Position numbers and translations under genes: made by a program
Notes under the pieces: model-generated
Databases searched by the model: none
What the model was told of the DNA's origin: nothing
The model's input: the letters and a program-made list of their open reading frames with translations, nothing else
DNA from: Methylomonas rapida
Lineage (GTDB): Bacteria > Pseudomonadota > Gammaproteobacteria > Methylococcales > Methylomonadaceae
Assembly: GCF_024360925.2 (NCBI RefSeq)
Contig: NZ_CP113517.1
Location: 2,170,001-2,234,000, forward strand
Length of the DNA stretch: 64,000 bases
Reading direction: 5' to 3'
Shown here: positions 56,444-64,000 of the stretch, one piece after another
How the letters are laid out: each line of letters opens with the position of its first letter
How positions within the stretch are numbered: position 1 is the first letter of the stretch

Positions 56444-57940
56444 ATGCAACAGATAATTAAATTTTTCTGGGTATTGGGTTTATCTTTGCTGGCACTATCG
56501 GCGCATGCGGCGGCCCAGTTCGAATCACTGAAATTCTCCGGCCAGCAGGCAGGGCTTCTGGAATTTAATTTGAAGGGCTCGCCCCACTATCGCTATTTCA
56601 CGTTAAAGAATCCAAGCCGGCTAGTCGTCGATCTGGAAGATACCACTCTATCCGGCGGCATTGATCAGCCGCCAGCGGATCATCCGATGGCGGTGGGCGT
56701 GCGCTCGGCGCTGCGTAACCAAAACGGTGTGCGGGTCGTGGTCGAATTGAATGCCAACGCAGCAGCCAAGGTGACTGAAATCAGCAAAGGCTCGGACATG
56801 CAACTGCGATTCGAGTTGGTCGCGACTGCTGATCCCGATTCCGCTCCCGTAGCGACGCAGGCGGCTGTCGGCAAAGCCAAGCCTGTCAAAGCACTCCAGC
56901 CAGTCGGCAATACAAGCCCCGTGGCAACGACGAAACCCAAGCAAAGACCCGCCAAAGCCAAGGGCCGCGACATCATTGTTGCAATTGACGCCGGCCATGG
57001 CGGCAAGGACGTTGGCGCGCAAGGGGGGAATGGCACCCAGGAAAAGGACGTGGTGTTCGCCATCGCCAAGCGCCTTGAAAAGCATGTCAACCAACAGCCC
57101 GGCATGAAGGCGGTCATGATTCGTAATGGTGATTATTTCGTTAAATTACGCGAACGCGTGAACATCGCGCAAAAAGCCAGAGCCGATCTGTTCGTATCGA
57201 TACACGCCGATGCCTTCGATGATCCCAGTGCGCATGGTGCGTCGGTCTATACTCTGGCCAACAATGGCGCATCCAGTCATGTGGCGCAATTTCTGGCCAA
57301 CAGTGAAAACGCCGCTGATATCGCCGGCGGCGCAGGTAGCGACATTCAAGACGATACCTTGGCATCCGTATTGATGGACTTGTCCAACAAGGCCGCCAAG
57401 GAAGCCAGTCAGCATGTCGGCAACCGGGTCTTGAAAAGCGTCAAATCCGCCGGGCACTTGCATCGCAGCAATGTGCAAAAAGCCGCTTTCGTGGTACTGA
57501 AGTCGCCGATTCCATCCATTTTGGTGGAAACCGCCTTCATTTCCAATCCGGAAGAAGAGCGGCGCTTGAATACCTGGGCTTATCAAGACCAGATGGCTGC
57601 CGCCATATTCAACGGCGTCAAGGCGCATTTCAAACAATATGCACCGGCCGATACCTTGTTCGCGCAATTGCAAAAATCCGGCAGGGCAGCCACTCAAATC
57701 GCCGCGCGTGAAAAAGTCGTCGAACCTGTCGTAAGCAAAACCGAATTGGCTTCGGCGGATAAAGTGATCGTCACCAGTTCGTCTTCGGCGGCGACCGAGC
57801 ACGTGATCAGTCGCGGCGAAACGCTATCGGGCATTGCGCAGCAATATGGCGTGTCGATGCGTGAAATTCGCCACGCCAACGGCATGAATGACGGTGAAGT
57901 CAAGATCGGCCAAGTGTTGCAAATTCCGCGTAATAGTTAG
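56444..57940 (+). CDS. amiC: N-acetylmuramoyl-L-alanine amidase with AMIN and LysM domains
   Basis: The 498-residue protein has a signal peptide (ends AHAAA), AMIN domain (about 25-125), Amidase_3 domain (about 175-390) with zinc ligands in DAGHGGKD, KLRERVN and SIHADAF and the general base in LVETAFISNPEEE, and a C-terminal LysM (about 450-497, HVISRGETLSGIAQQYGVS). It splits septal peptidoglycan during cell separation, activated by EnvC/NlpD-type factors. Whether it is AmiC or AmiB cannot be fixed from sequence alone. Confidence 0.92.
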   Translation: MQQIIKFFWVLGLSLLALSAHAAAQFESLKFSGQQAGLLEFNLKGSPHYRYFTLKNPSRLVVDLEDTTLSGGIDQPPADHPMAVGVRSALRNQNGVRVVVELNANAAAKVTEISKGSDMQLRFELVATADPDSAPVATQAAVGKAKPVKALQPVGNTSPVATTKPKQRPAKAKGRDIIVAIDAGHGGKDVGAQGGNGTQEKDVVFAIAKRLEKHVNQQPGMKAVMIRNGDYFVKLRERVNIAQKARADLFVSIHADAFDDPSAHGASVYTLANNGASSHVAQFLANSENAADIAGGAGSDIQDDTLASVLMDLSNKAAKEASQHVGNRVLKSVKSAGHLHRSNVQKAAFVVLKSPIPSILVETAFISNPEEERRLNTWAYQDQMAAAIFNGVKAHFKQYAPADTLFAQLQKSGRAATQIAAREKVVEPVVSKTELASADKVIVTSSSSAATEHVISRGETLSGIAQQYGVSMREIRHANGMNDGEVKIGQVLQIPRNS

Positions 57941-57949
57941 TTTCTTTCC

Positions 57950-57979
57950 AGCCTGAGGTGAATCAATTCACTTCAGGCT
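57950..57979 (+). terminator. Hairpin after amiC
   Basis: A 13-bp stem with one mismatch (AGCCTGAGGTGAA, loop TCAA, TTCACTTCAGGCT) begins 10 bp past the amiC stop. No U-run follows, so mutL may also be read through from upstream. Confidence 0.55.
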
Positions 57980-58024
57980 CGCTGTATCCGTTAAAATACG
58001 CCGTTTTATTCGCGGGTTTCGTTG

Positions 58025-59929
58025 ATGCGGATTCATGCCTTACCCACACAATTAGTCAATCAAATCGCCGCCGGCGAGGTCGTCGAGCGGCCGGCTTCGG
58101 TGGTCAAGGAATTGGTGGAGAACTGTTTTGATGCGGGCGCCACCCAGATCCATATCGACATCGAACAAGGCGGCATCAAGCAAATCAAGATTCGCGACAA
58201 CGGTTGCGGCATCGTCAAGGACGATTTGCCCTTGGCCTTATCCCGCCATGCCACCAGCAAAATTGCATCACTGGATGATCTCGAGCATGTGATTAGCATG
58301 GGTTTTCGCGGCGAAGCCTTGCCCAGTATCAGTTCGGTGGCGCGGCTGACATTGATTTCCCGCACTGCGGATGCCGATTGCGCCTGGCAAGTCAGCGCCG
58401 ATGGCACCGAACAAAACTTCGATCCACAGCCTGATCCACATCCACCCGGCACGACCGTCGACGTGCGCGACTTGTTTTACAACACGCCGGCTCGCCGCAA
58501 GTTTCTGAAAGCGGAAAAAACCGAATTCGGCCATATCGAAAATCTGATTCAAAAACTGGCGCTGAGCCGCTTCGATGTTGGCTTTCTGTTGCAGCACAAT
58601 CAACGTGAAGTGTTGAACTTGAAACCCGCCGCCACTGAGCAGGATCAAGAAAAACGTATCGCCGCGATTTGCGGCTCCTCGTTTGTCGACAATGCGATCA
58701 AGATCGATTATGCGGCTTCCGGCTTGCATTTGCATGGCTGGGTGGGGTTGCCGACTTTTTCCCGCAGCCAGCAGGATATGCAGTTTTTTTATGTGAACGG
58801 CCGTCTGATCAAGGACCGCTTGGTTGCGCATGCGGTCAAGCAAGCCTATCAAGACGTGCTGTATCACGGCCGGCATCCGGTGTTCGTGCTGTATCTTGAA
58901 CTGGACCCTGCGCTGGTCGATGTCAACGCCCATCCCACCAAGCTGGAAGTGCGTTTCAGGGAAGGGCGCATGGTGCACGATTTCTTGTTTCAGGCTCTGC
59001 ATCGGTGCCTGGCCGAGCAGCGACCGGGTCGGCAAGCGGCTCATGCTATCGAAGTTCAGCCCGCGTCAGTTCCGGAGTTGCGAAAACCGGCTACCGCAAT
59101 GAATCCCACCCCGAATGAGCAACTATCCCTGCCGATGAACTTGATCGAAGAGCAAGCTTCCGTAGAGGTTCATACGACAGTGGATACGGTTCAAAAGCCA
59201 ATGCCGGTAATTTCGAACGTCCAGCCTGGCGGACAGGGTTTTTCCTACGCGCAAAAAGCCGCCATGCGGTCCAATATCGAGGATCAAATTCAAGCCTACG
59301 GCAAATTGTTTCCAAAAACGGAAAACAAGCCGACGGATGCCGCGATGCCACCCTTGGGCTTTGCCTTGGCGCATATCCACAACATTTACATCCTGGCCGA
59401 GACCGCCAACGGCATCATTTTGGTGGATGCCCACGCCGCGCATGAGCGCGTGACTTACGAACGCTTGAAACAGCATTATCACAATCGCGTCATCGTCTCT
59501 CAGCCTTTGTTGTTGCCGATCAAGCTGCAAGTAACTGCTGCCGAAGCCGACTTGGCCGAACAGGAGCATGAGTTTTTCCAAACGCTGGGTTTCGAATTGA
59601 ACCGCTCGGGCCCCGAGACCGTGATTTTACGCTCGACACCGGCTTTGCTGGCCAAGACCGATGTCGATCAATTGATACGCGATATTCTGGCTGACATGCT
59701 GACTCACGGTTTCAGCCACAAGGCTGAACAAGCCATCAACACGATTTTGGCAACCATGGCCTGCCATGGTTCGGTGCGCGCCAAGCGCAAGCTCAGCATC
59801 GAGGAAATGAACGCCTTGTTGCGCGACATGGAGCAGACCGAACGCATCGGTCAATGCAATCACGGTCGCCCGACCTGGGTGGCGCTGAGTCATCAAGATC
59901 TGGATCGGTTTTTCATGCGTGGGCAATAA
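58025..59929 (+). CDS. mutL: DNA mismatch repair protein MutL
   Basis: The ATG at 58025 gives 634 residues. The GHKL ATPase domain shows ELVENCFDAGATQI, IRDNGCGI, MGFRGEALPSISSV and NTPARRKFL. The C-terminal dimerisation domain contains DAHAAHERVTYE, close to the endonuclease metal-site motif (DMHAxxExxxxE), plus MACHGSVRAKRKLS and CNHGRPTW. These agree with an endonuclease-type MutL like those of Pseudomonas and Neisseria, in bacteria without MutH. The nicking residue after D is A instead of M or Q. Confidence 0.95.
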   Translation: MRIHALPTQLVNQIAAGEVVERPASVVKELVENCFDAGATQIHIDIEQGGIKQIKIRDNGCGIVKDDLPLALSRHATSKIASLDDLEHVISMGFRGEALPSISSVARLTLISRTADADCAWQVSADGTEQNFDPQPDPHPPGTTVDVRDLFYNTPARRKFLKAEKTEFGHIENLIQKLALSRFDVGFLLQHNQREVLNLKPAATEQDQEKRIAAICGSSFVDNAIKIDYAASGLHLHGWVGLPTFSRSQQDMQFFYVNGRLIKDRLVAHAVKQAYQDVLYHGRHPVFVLYLELDPALVDVNAHPTKLEVRFREGRMVHDFLFQALHRCLAEQRPGRQAAHAIEVQPASVPELRKPATAMNPTPNEQLSLPMNLIEEQASVEVHTTVDTVQKPMPVISNVQPGGQGFSYAQKAAMRSNIEDQIQAYGKLFPKTENKPTDAAMPPLGFALAHIHNIYILAETANGIILVDAHAAHERVTYERLKQHYHNRVIVSQPLLLPIKLQVTAAEADLAEQEHEFFQTLGFELNRSGPETVILRSTPALLAKTDVDQLIRDILADMLTHGFSHKAEQAINTILATMACHGSVRAKRKLSIEEMNALLRDMEQTERIGQCNHGRPTWVALSHQDLDRFFMRGQ

Positions 59930-60865
59930 ATGACTGATGCTAAACCCACCGCCATCTTGTTGATGGGACCGACCGCTTCCGGCAAATCCGCGTTGGCCGT
60001 GGCGATGGCGCAAGCCTTGAACGGCGAAATCATCAGCGTCGATTCGGCTTTGGTGTATAGAGGCATGGACATCGGCACCGCCAAACCGACCATGGAAGAG
60101 CGCGGCGGCATACCGCATCATTTGATCGACATCCTCGATCCCAGCGAGTCGTTTTCCACCGGCCAATTTCGCAGTCAGGCGCTGGCATTGATGGCGGATA
60201 TTGTTCATCGCGGGAAAGTGCCGTTGCTGGTTGGCGGTACGATGCTATATTTCAGCTCGCTGACGCAAGGCTTGGCAACGTTACCCGAAGCCGATCCCGA
60301 AATCAGGCAGAGGCTGGATCGAGAACTGGCGGAATTGGGTAAGGAGACCTTGTACGCCAGACTGACTCAAATTGACCCCGCCGCCGCCGCGCGGATACAC
60401 GTCAACGATCCGCAGCGCATCCAACGCGCATTGGAAGTCTTTGAAATCAGCGGGCGGCCCTTGTCCAGTTTTTTCAGCGCCGATCAGCAAACTGAACAAG
60501 CTTATCGCTACGTCAAATTGATCGTTGCCCCTGAACAGCGTCAGACCTTGCATGCCAAAATCGCCGAACGTTTCAAGCAAATGTTGGCGCAAGGTTTTTT
60601 AAATGAAGTCGAAGCCCTGCGCGCGCGCGGTGATTTGCACGAGAGCATGCCGTCGATTCGCTGTGTCGGTTACCGCCAAGCATGGTCATATTTAAACGGC
60701 GAATACGACTACGGCACAATGCAAGAAAAAGCCATCGCCGCGACCCGGCAACTGGCCAAGCGTCAGTTTACCTGGCTACGGAAGGAACAACACGCTGGTC
60801 ATCTGACCAGCGACGCGACTGATTTATTAGGCCAAGCCATGCGTTATTGCCGGGATCATGGATAA
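59930..60865 (+). CDS. miaA: tRNA dimethylallyltransferase
   Basis: This 311-residue enzyme adds a dimethylallyl group to A37 of tRNAs reading U-starting codons. The P-loop is GPTASGKSALAVAMA, followed by VDSALVYRGMDIGTAKPT and the IRCVGYRQAW region. It starts at the base after the mutL stop and overlaps the next gene by 8 bp. hfq, usually next to miaA, is not here. Confidence 0.96.
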   Translation: MTDAKPTAILLMGPTASGKSALAVAMAQALNGEIISVDSALVYRGMDIGTAKPTMEERGGIPHHLIDILDPSESFSTGQFRSQALALMADIVHRGKVPLLVGGTMLYFSSLTQGLATLPEADPEIRQRLDRELAELGKETLYARLTQIDPAAAARIHVNDPQRIQRALEVFEISGRPLSSFFSADQQTEQAYRYVKLIVAPEQRQTLHAKIAERFKQMLAQGFLNEVEALRARGDLHESMPSIRCVGYRQAWSYLNGEYDYGTMQEKAIAATRQLAKRQFTWLRKEQHAGHLTSDATDLLGQAMRYCRDHG

Positions 60866-61451
60866 ACAGCAGCTGCGCCAATTCGCTTATGCCGCGCGCC
60901 ATGCACAGCCAGATAAAGACGCCGCCAGTGCCGAAATTTGCCGGCGAGTGTTGAACCAACCCTGGTACGAGCAGGCCGAAACAGTGCTTTGGTATGTACA
61001 CTGCCGTTCCGAAGTACGGACTTTGCCGGTGCTGTCGGAACAATTGCACGCCGGTAAACGCATCGTCGTGCCGTATTGCACACTGGATGACAATGGCGAA
61101 AATGTATTGGGTTTATGGTATTTACAAGCCATCGACGAATTAAAGCCCGGTATGTGGAACATCCTGGAACCGCCGCGCGAACGTTGGCATGAACCGGCAA
61201 GGCGCATCGAGCCGCAAGCCCTGGACGCCGTAATCGTGCCCGGCGTGGCCTTCGACAAGCGAGGAGGGCGCTTGGGCAATGGCGCCGGTTATTACGATCG
61301 CTTGTTGCAATGGGTTCGTCCCGATACGGTATTGGTCGGCATTGGCTATCAGGCGCAGATTTTTCCCGACCTGGAGATGCTGAGCCACGATGTGTATATG
61401 AATGTCGTGGTGACGGAGCAAGCGATTTATCCCGGTCAGCGCAATCGATGA
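60858..61451 (+). CDS. ygfA: 5-formyltetrahydrofolate cyclo-ligase
   Basis: This 197-residue enzyme of the MTHFS/YgfA family converts 5-formyl-THF to 5,10-methenyl-THF with ATP. Family motifs are AEICRRVL, VPGVAFDKRGGRLGNGAGYYDRLL (the nucleotide and folate loop) and the GIGYQAQIF end. In a methylotroph it salvages a dead-end folate. It overlaps miaA by 8 bp and nspC by 4 bp. Confidence 0.93.
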   Translation: MDKQQLRQFAYAARHAQPDKDAASAEICRRVLNQPWYEQAETVLWYVHCRSEVRTLPVLSEQLHAGKRIVVPYCTLDDNGENVLGLWYLQAIDELKPGMWNILEPPRERWHEPARRIEPQALDAVIVPGVAFDKRGGRLGNGAGYYDRLLQWVRPDTVLVGIGYQAQIFPDLEMLSHDVYMNVVVTEQAIYPGQRNR

Positions 61452-62578
61452 TGCAGGCCTTGCTGAAACAACAAATCCAGCACAGCCCGGCGTTTGTGTT
61501 GGACATGGATCAAGTGCGAGCCAATCTGCAGCCCTTGCGTTATTTGCAACAAGCGACAGGCTGCAAGGTGTTGTATTCGATGAAAGCACTGCCGCTTGCG
61601 TCGTTGCTATCAGCGCTAAAACCCCATGTGGACGGCATCTCGGTCAGCTCGCTGTTCGAAGCGAGACTGGCCAGCGAGTTATTAGGGCAACAGGGTGACC
61701 TGCATCTGACCACGCCGGGGTTGCGCGCGGATGAATTCGCCGAAGTTGCCGCGCTTTGCAGTCACATCAGCTTCAATTCCTTGTCGCAATATCAACGATT
61801 GGGTGATTTTGCCTCCGGATATTCCAGAGGGCTACGCATCAATCCAAAACTCTCGTTCGCCGCCGACCAGCGCTACGATCCATGCCGCATGCATTCGAAG
61901 CTGGGCGTCGATATCGCCTTGCTGACAGAGGAATTGCCGGAGGGCATCGAAGGCCTCCAGTTTCATACCGCATTCAGTCAGACCGAACTTCAGCCGTTGC
62001 TGCGAACCCTGAAACGCCTGGAACCCTTACTACATAGACACGCCAAATTGAAGTGGTTGAATCTGGGTGGCGGCTACCTTTATCACAGTATTGCCGACTT
62101 ACAGGTGCTGCGGGATGCGATACGTCAAATCAAGGCTACGTTTGCCGAGGACGTTTATTTGGAACCCGGTAAGGCGCTGGTCGGCAATGCGGGCTATTTG
62201 ACCACGACCGTGCTGGATCGATTCGATAGCGACGGTAAACCAGTGTTGGTGCTCGATACGTCGGTCAACCATCATCCAAAGATTTTCGAATATCAACTCA
62301 AGCCGGCTTTGCATCAGGAAGTGCCCAATGGCATGTGCAGCGCCATTTTGGCCGGTTCATCCTGCTTGGCCGGCGATGTGTTCGGCGAATACCGCTTCGA
62401 ACGGATACCGTCAATCGGCGAAAAGCTGTTTTTTAAAGACGTCGGCGCCTATAGCCTGATCAAGGCCAGCCGTTTCAACGGTTATGCCTTGCCCGCCATT
62501 TATCTCTGGCGTGACGGACGCCCCGTGCTGTTGAGAGCCGATGATTACCAGGATTATCGGCGGCAGTGGGGCATCTAG
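61448..62578 (+). CDS. nspC: Carboxynorspermidine decarboxylase
   Basis: This 376-residue PLP (alanine racemase-fold) decarboxylase has its PLP lysine at K46 in VLYSMKALP. LKWLNLGGGYLYHS is the glycine-rich loop and SSCLAGDVFGEY the partner-subunit active-site motif. It makes sym-norspermidine or spermidine from the carboxy precursor. The partner carboxynorspermidine dehydrogenase is not adjacent. Start overlaps the ygfA stop by 4 bp (ATGA). Confidence 0.92.
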   Translation: MMQALLKQQIQHSPAFVLDMDQVRANLQPLRYLQQATGCKVLYSMKALPLASLLSALKPHVDGISVSSLFEARLASELLGQQGDLHLTTPGLRADEFAEVAALCSHISFNSLSQYQRLGDFASGYSRGLRINPKLSFAADQRYDPCRMHSKLGVDIALLTEELPEGIEGLQFHTAFSQTELQPLLRTLKRLEPLLHRHAKLKWLNLGGGYLYHSIADLQVLRDAIRQIKATFAEDVYLEPGKALVGNAGYLTTTVLDRFDSDGKPVLVLDTSVNHHPKIFEYQLKPALHQEVPNGMCSAILAGSSCLAGDVFGEYRFERIPSIGEKLFFKDVGAYSLIKASRFNGYALPAIYLWRDGRPVLLRADDYQDYRRQWGI

Positions 62579-62652
62579 GTTTTGGTTAAAATGACTGCCT
62601 ATTTCCTTCTTGTCCCATGCCGGTTCGACTCGAGGATAGGTAAGTGCCGGTT

Positions 62653-63246
62653 TCAAGTCTGATCCTTGTCCAGCCACTGCTTGACAACCGGCGGCTGGTA
62701 AGCGGCGTAGCGATCCAGCAGCGCATTCGGGTCTGTCTCCACGATCAACATGGCATGATGATGCTTTTTGACGAATTGTTCCGCCAGCACGTGATCCAAA
62801 AAGGAGACGAGTGCATCGTAATAGCCCGCAACATTGAGCAGGCCGCACGGTTTGCCATGAAACCCAAGCTGCGCCCAGGTCCAAATTTCGAACAGCTCTT
62901 CCAGCGTTCCTATGCCGCCAGGCAACGCAACGAAAGCATCGGAAAGCTCGGCCATCAGCATCTTGCGCTCATGCATGGATTGCGTGACATGCAATGCTGT
63001 CAGATTCGCGTGAGCAACTTCCTTATGCGCTAAAGCCTTGGGTATTATGCCGACGGCTTCACCGCCAAGTTCCAACACGCGGTCCGCCACCTTGCCCATG
63101 ATGCCAATCCCGGCACCGCCATACACCAAGCGAATGTTGCGTTTAACCAGTGACTCGGCCAGGACATGGGCGGCTTCGGTATAGGCATGGATTCGCCCCG
63201 GACTGGAACCGCAGTAAACGCATAAGCTTTTTATCATCGCTGTCAT
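62653..63246 (-). CDS. LOG-family nucleotide phosphoribohydrolase
   Basis: This 197-residue Rossmann-like LOG (TIGR00730) protein has VYGGAGIGIMG at the start and the hallmark ALPGGIGTLEELFEIWTW. In plants and some bacteria these hydrolyse cytokinin or AMP nucleotides to free base and ribose-5-phosphate. Bacterial homologs are often called YgdH or Rossmann-fold proteins. Substrate here unproven. Confidence 0.88.
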   Translation of the reverse strand: MTAMIKSLCVYCGSSPGRIHAYTEAAHVLAESLVKRNIRLVYGGAGIGIMGKVADRVLELGGEAVGIIPKALAHKEVAHANLTALHVTQSMHERKMLMAELSDAFVALPGGIGTLEELFEIWTWAQLGFHGKPCGLLNVAGYYDALVSFLDHVLAEQFVKKHHHAMLIVETDPNALLDRYAAYQPPVVKQWLDKDQT

Positions 63247-63326
63247 CTTTTACAGGCCTCAAAATATAATTTACTCTGAAAGTCACGCGGCAACCCCAAA
63301 AACAGACTAACGACATAACAAAGTTG

Positions 63327-63368
63327 ACTTTCATTTGCCGGGGCGATGCCAAGCCTTCATGAGCGTTA
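63327..63368. repeat. 42-bp dispersed box, copy 1
   Basis: Starts ACTTTCATTTG, ends CTTCATGAGCGTTA. Nearly identical to 63515-63556 and related to 5055-5091. Confidence 0.7.
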
Positions 63369-63400
63369 CTCTGAAAGTCATGATGAACGAAGCGCCGAAG

Positions 63401-63493
63401 CACTTAGAAAAAGCCAAAGCTTTCTCACTCCAAAATCACGCGGAGGAGTGCGATTGCTTGAGCTATCGCAATGCGTGCAAATCTCCCGCTTGT
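63401..63493. repeat. Dispersed repeat, copy B (partner of 4656-4749)
   Basis: About 92 bp, roughly 80% identical by eye to copy A, with the shared core CACTCCAAAATCACGCGG. Short ORFs across it are not convincing genes. Confidence 0.7.
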
Positions 63494-63514
63494 TCGTTGT
63501 GCCCCGGTAGAGGT

Positions 63515-63556
63515 ACTTTCATTTGTCGGGGCGATGCAGAGCTTTCATGAGCGTTA
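63515..63556. repeat. 42-bp dispersed box, copy 2
   Basis: Second copy of the ACTTTCATTTG...TCATGAGCGTTA box, downstream of copy B just as 5055-5091 lies downstream of copy A. Confidence 0.7.
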
Positions 63557-64000
63557 AGTTACAGCTTACAGGAACGCGGGGCATCAAGGTAGTCAATCAC
63601 TTTAGGAATGTGTGAGAAATAAGCTCGACAATGATAGATGCGAATTCATTCGCACTGTGCAGATAAATCCGCACCTACACCGAATACTTGCATAGATTAT
63701 TTCATGTTTATTCGTTAGTGATTTTTATGAGTGCTCGTTCCAGCGAGTGTTTTGCGCTTTGTTTGGGCTATCGCAGCCAGCGAAAACCTTGCAATCAGGC
63801 TTATGGCTTAAAAAGACTTTTGCGTCTTCATTCAGGCGTTTTGTAAATTCCAACCTTGTATTTTGCCAGGCCACGGTATAATGCGGTTTTATTTTCTGCA
63901 TTAGAAAAACAATGGCGCATTATATTTATCGTCGTTTTTTGTAAAATTTAAGCCGTTGAAAAAACAGCGTTTTATTTTGCAACTGATTGAATTTAATCAA

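Larger units (their letters stand above)
63247..64000. other. Intergenic region with dispersed repeats, no supported gene
   Basis: The left part carries the repeat boxes listed separately. From about 63,560 to the edge nothing recognisable is seen. It is AT-rich, and a next gene presumably starts beyond the window. Confidence 0.5.

Noticed and set aside
63335..63550. Short ORF in the repeat region after the LOG gene
   Set aside because: It spans repeat copies and matches the frame seen at 4659-4910, so it is repeat sequence, not a conserved gene.

Overview
The window looks like chromosome from a gammaproteobacterial (type I) methanotroph, most likely Methylomonas or a close relative. The main evidence is the C1 block at 31-38.5 kb: formate-tetrahydrofolate ligase, SHMT, glycerate 2-kinase, MtdA and malate dehydrogenase, which are serine-cycle and tetrahydrofolate C1-transfer genes. 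The gammaproteobacterial order queG <> nnrD-tsaE-amiC-mutL-miaA and a PEP-CTERM protein agree with this. The genus is inferred from gene content; no search was run.

Layout. 1-6.3 kb: 5' part of ppk1, cysM, rlmD with an L,D-transpeptidase, an SDR gene, two small repeat regions and a cluster of DnaA-box-like sites. 6.3-15.9 kb: a bacteriohemerythrin gene converges on a chemosensory operon read leftward (small MCP, CheY, STAS protein, CheA, MCP, CheW, MCP, CheW). The last two MCP-CheW units share a 1,348-bp near-identical direct repeat. No cheR or cheB is present. 15.9-16.7 kb: an internally deleted IS630-type element. 16.8-25.1 kb: trkH, a CorC-like protein, dedA, tatA, and pgaBCD without pgaA. 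25.2-30.9 kb: ilvD, a DUF190 gene with an extended crcB, tauE/safE, and a GspE-type ATPase. 31-38.5 kb: the C1 genes.

38.6-48.9 kb: a complete type I-F2 (I-Fv) CRISPR-Cas locus, cas1, cas2-3, cas7fv, cas5fv and cas6f, with no large subunit. The array has 43 identical 28-bp repeats plus one degenerate end repeat, all at exactly 60-bp spacing. Array and cas genes are read leftward, and the leader faces the cas genes. Between leader and cas6f lie a decayed duplicate of the cas6f 3' end, a broken antitoxin-like gene and an intact AbrB-type gene. The cas1 3' end has been extended by a REP-like repeat.

48.9-64 kb: tatD-tcdA and a small gene, a PEP-CTERM protein with a clear sigma-54 promoter, an aspartate aminotransferase, queG, the nnrD-tsaE-amiC-mutL-miaA-ygfA-nspC run, a LOG-family gene, and a repeat region related to the one near 4.7-5.1 kb.

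The items most worth following up are the minimal I-F2 locus with its pseudo-cas6f and inserted block, the CheA with a paired MshEN-like motif, the homogenised MCP-CheW duplication, and the CrcB with a second membrane half beside DUF190.
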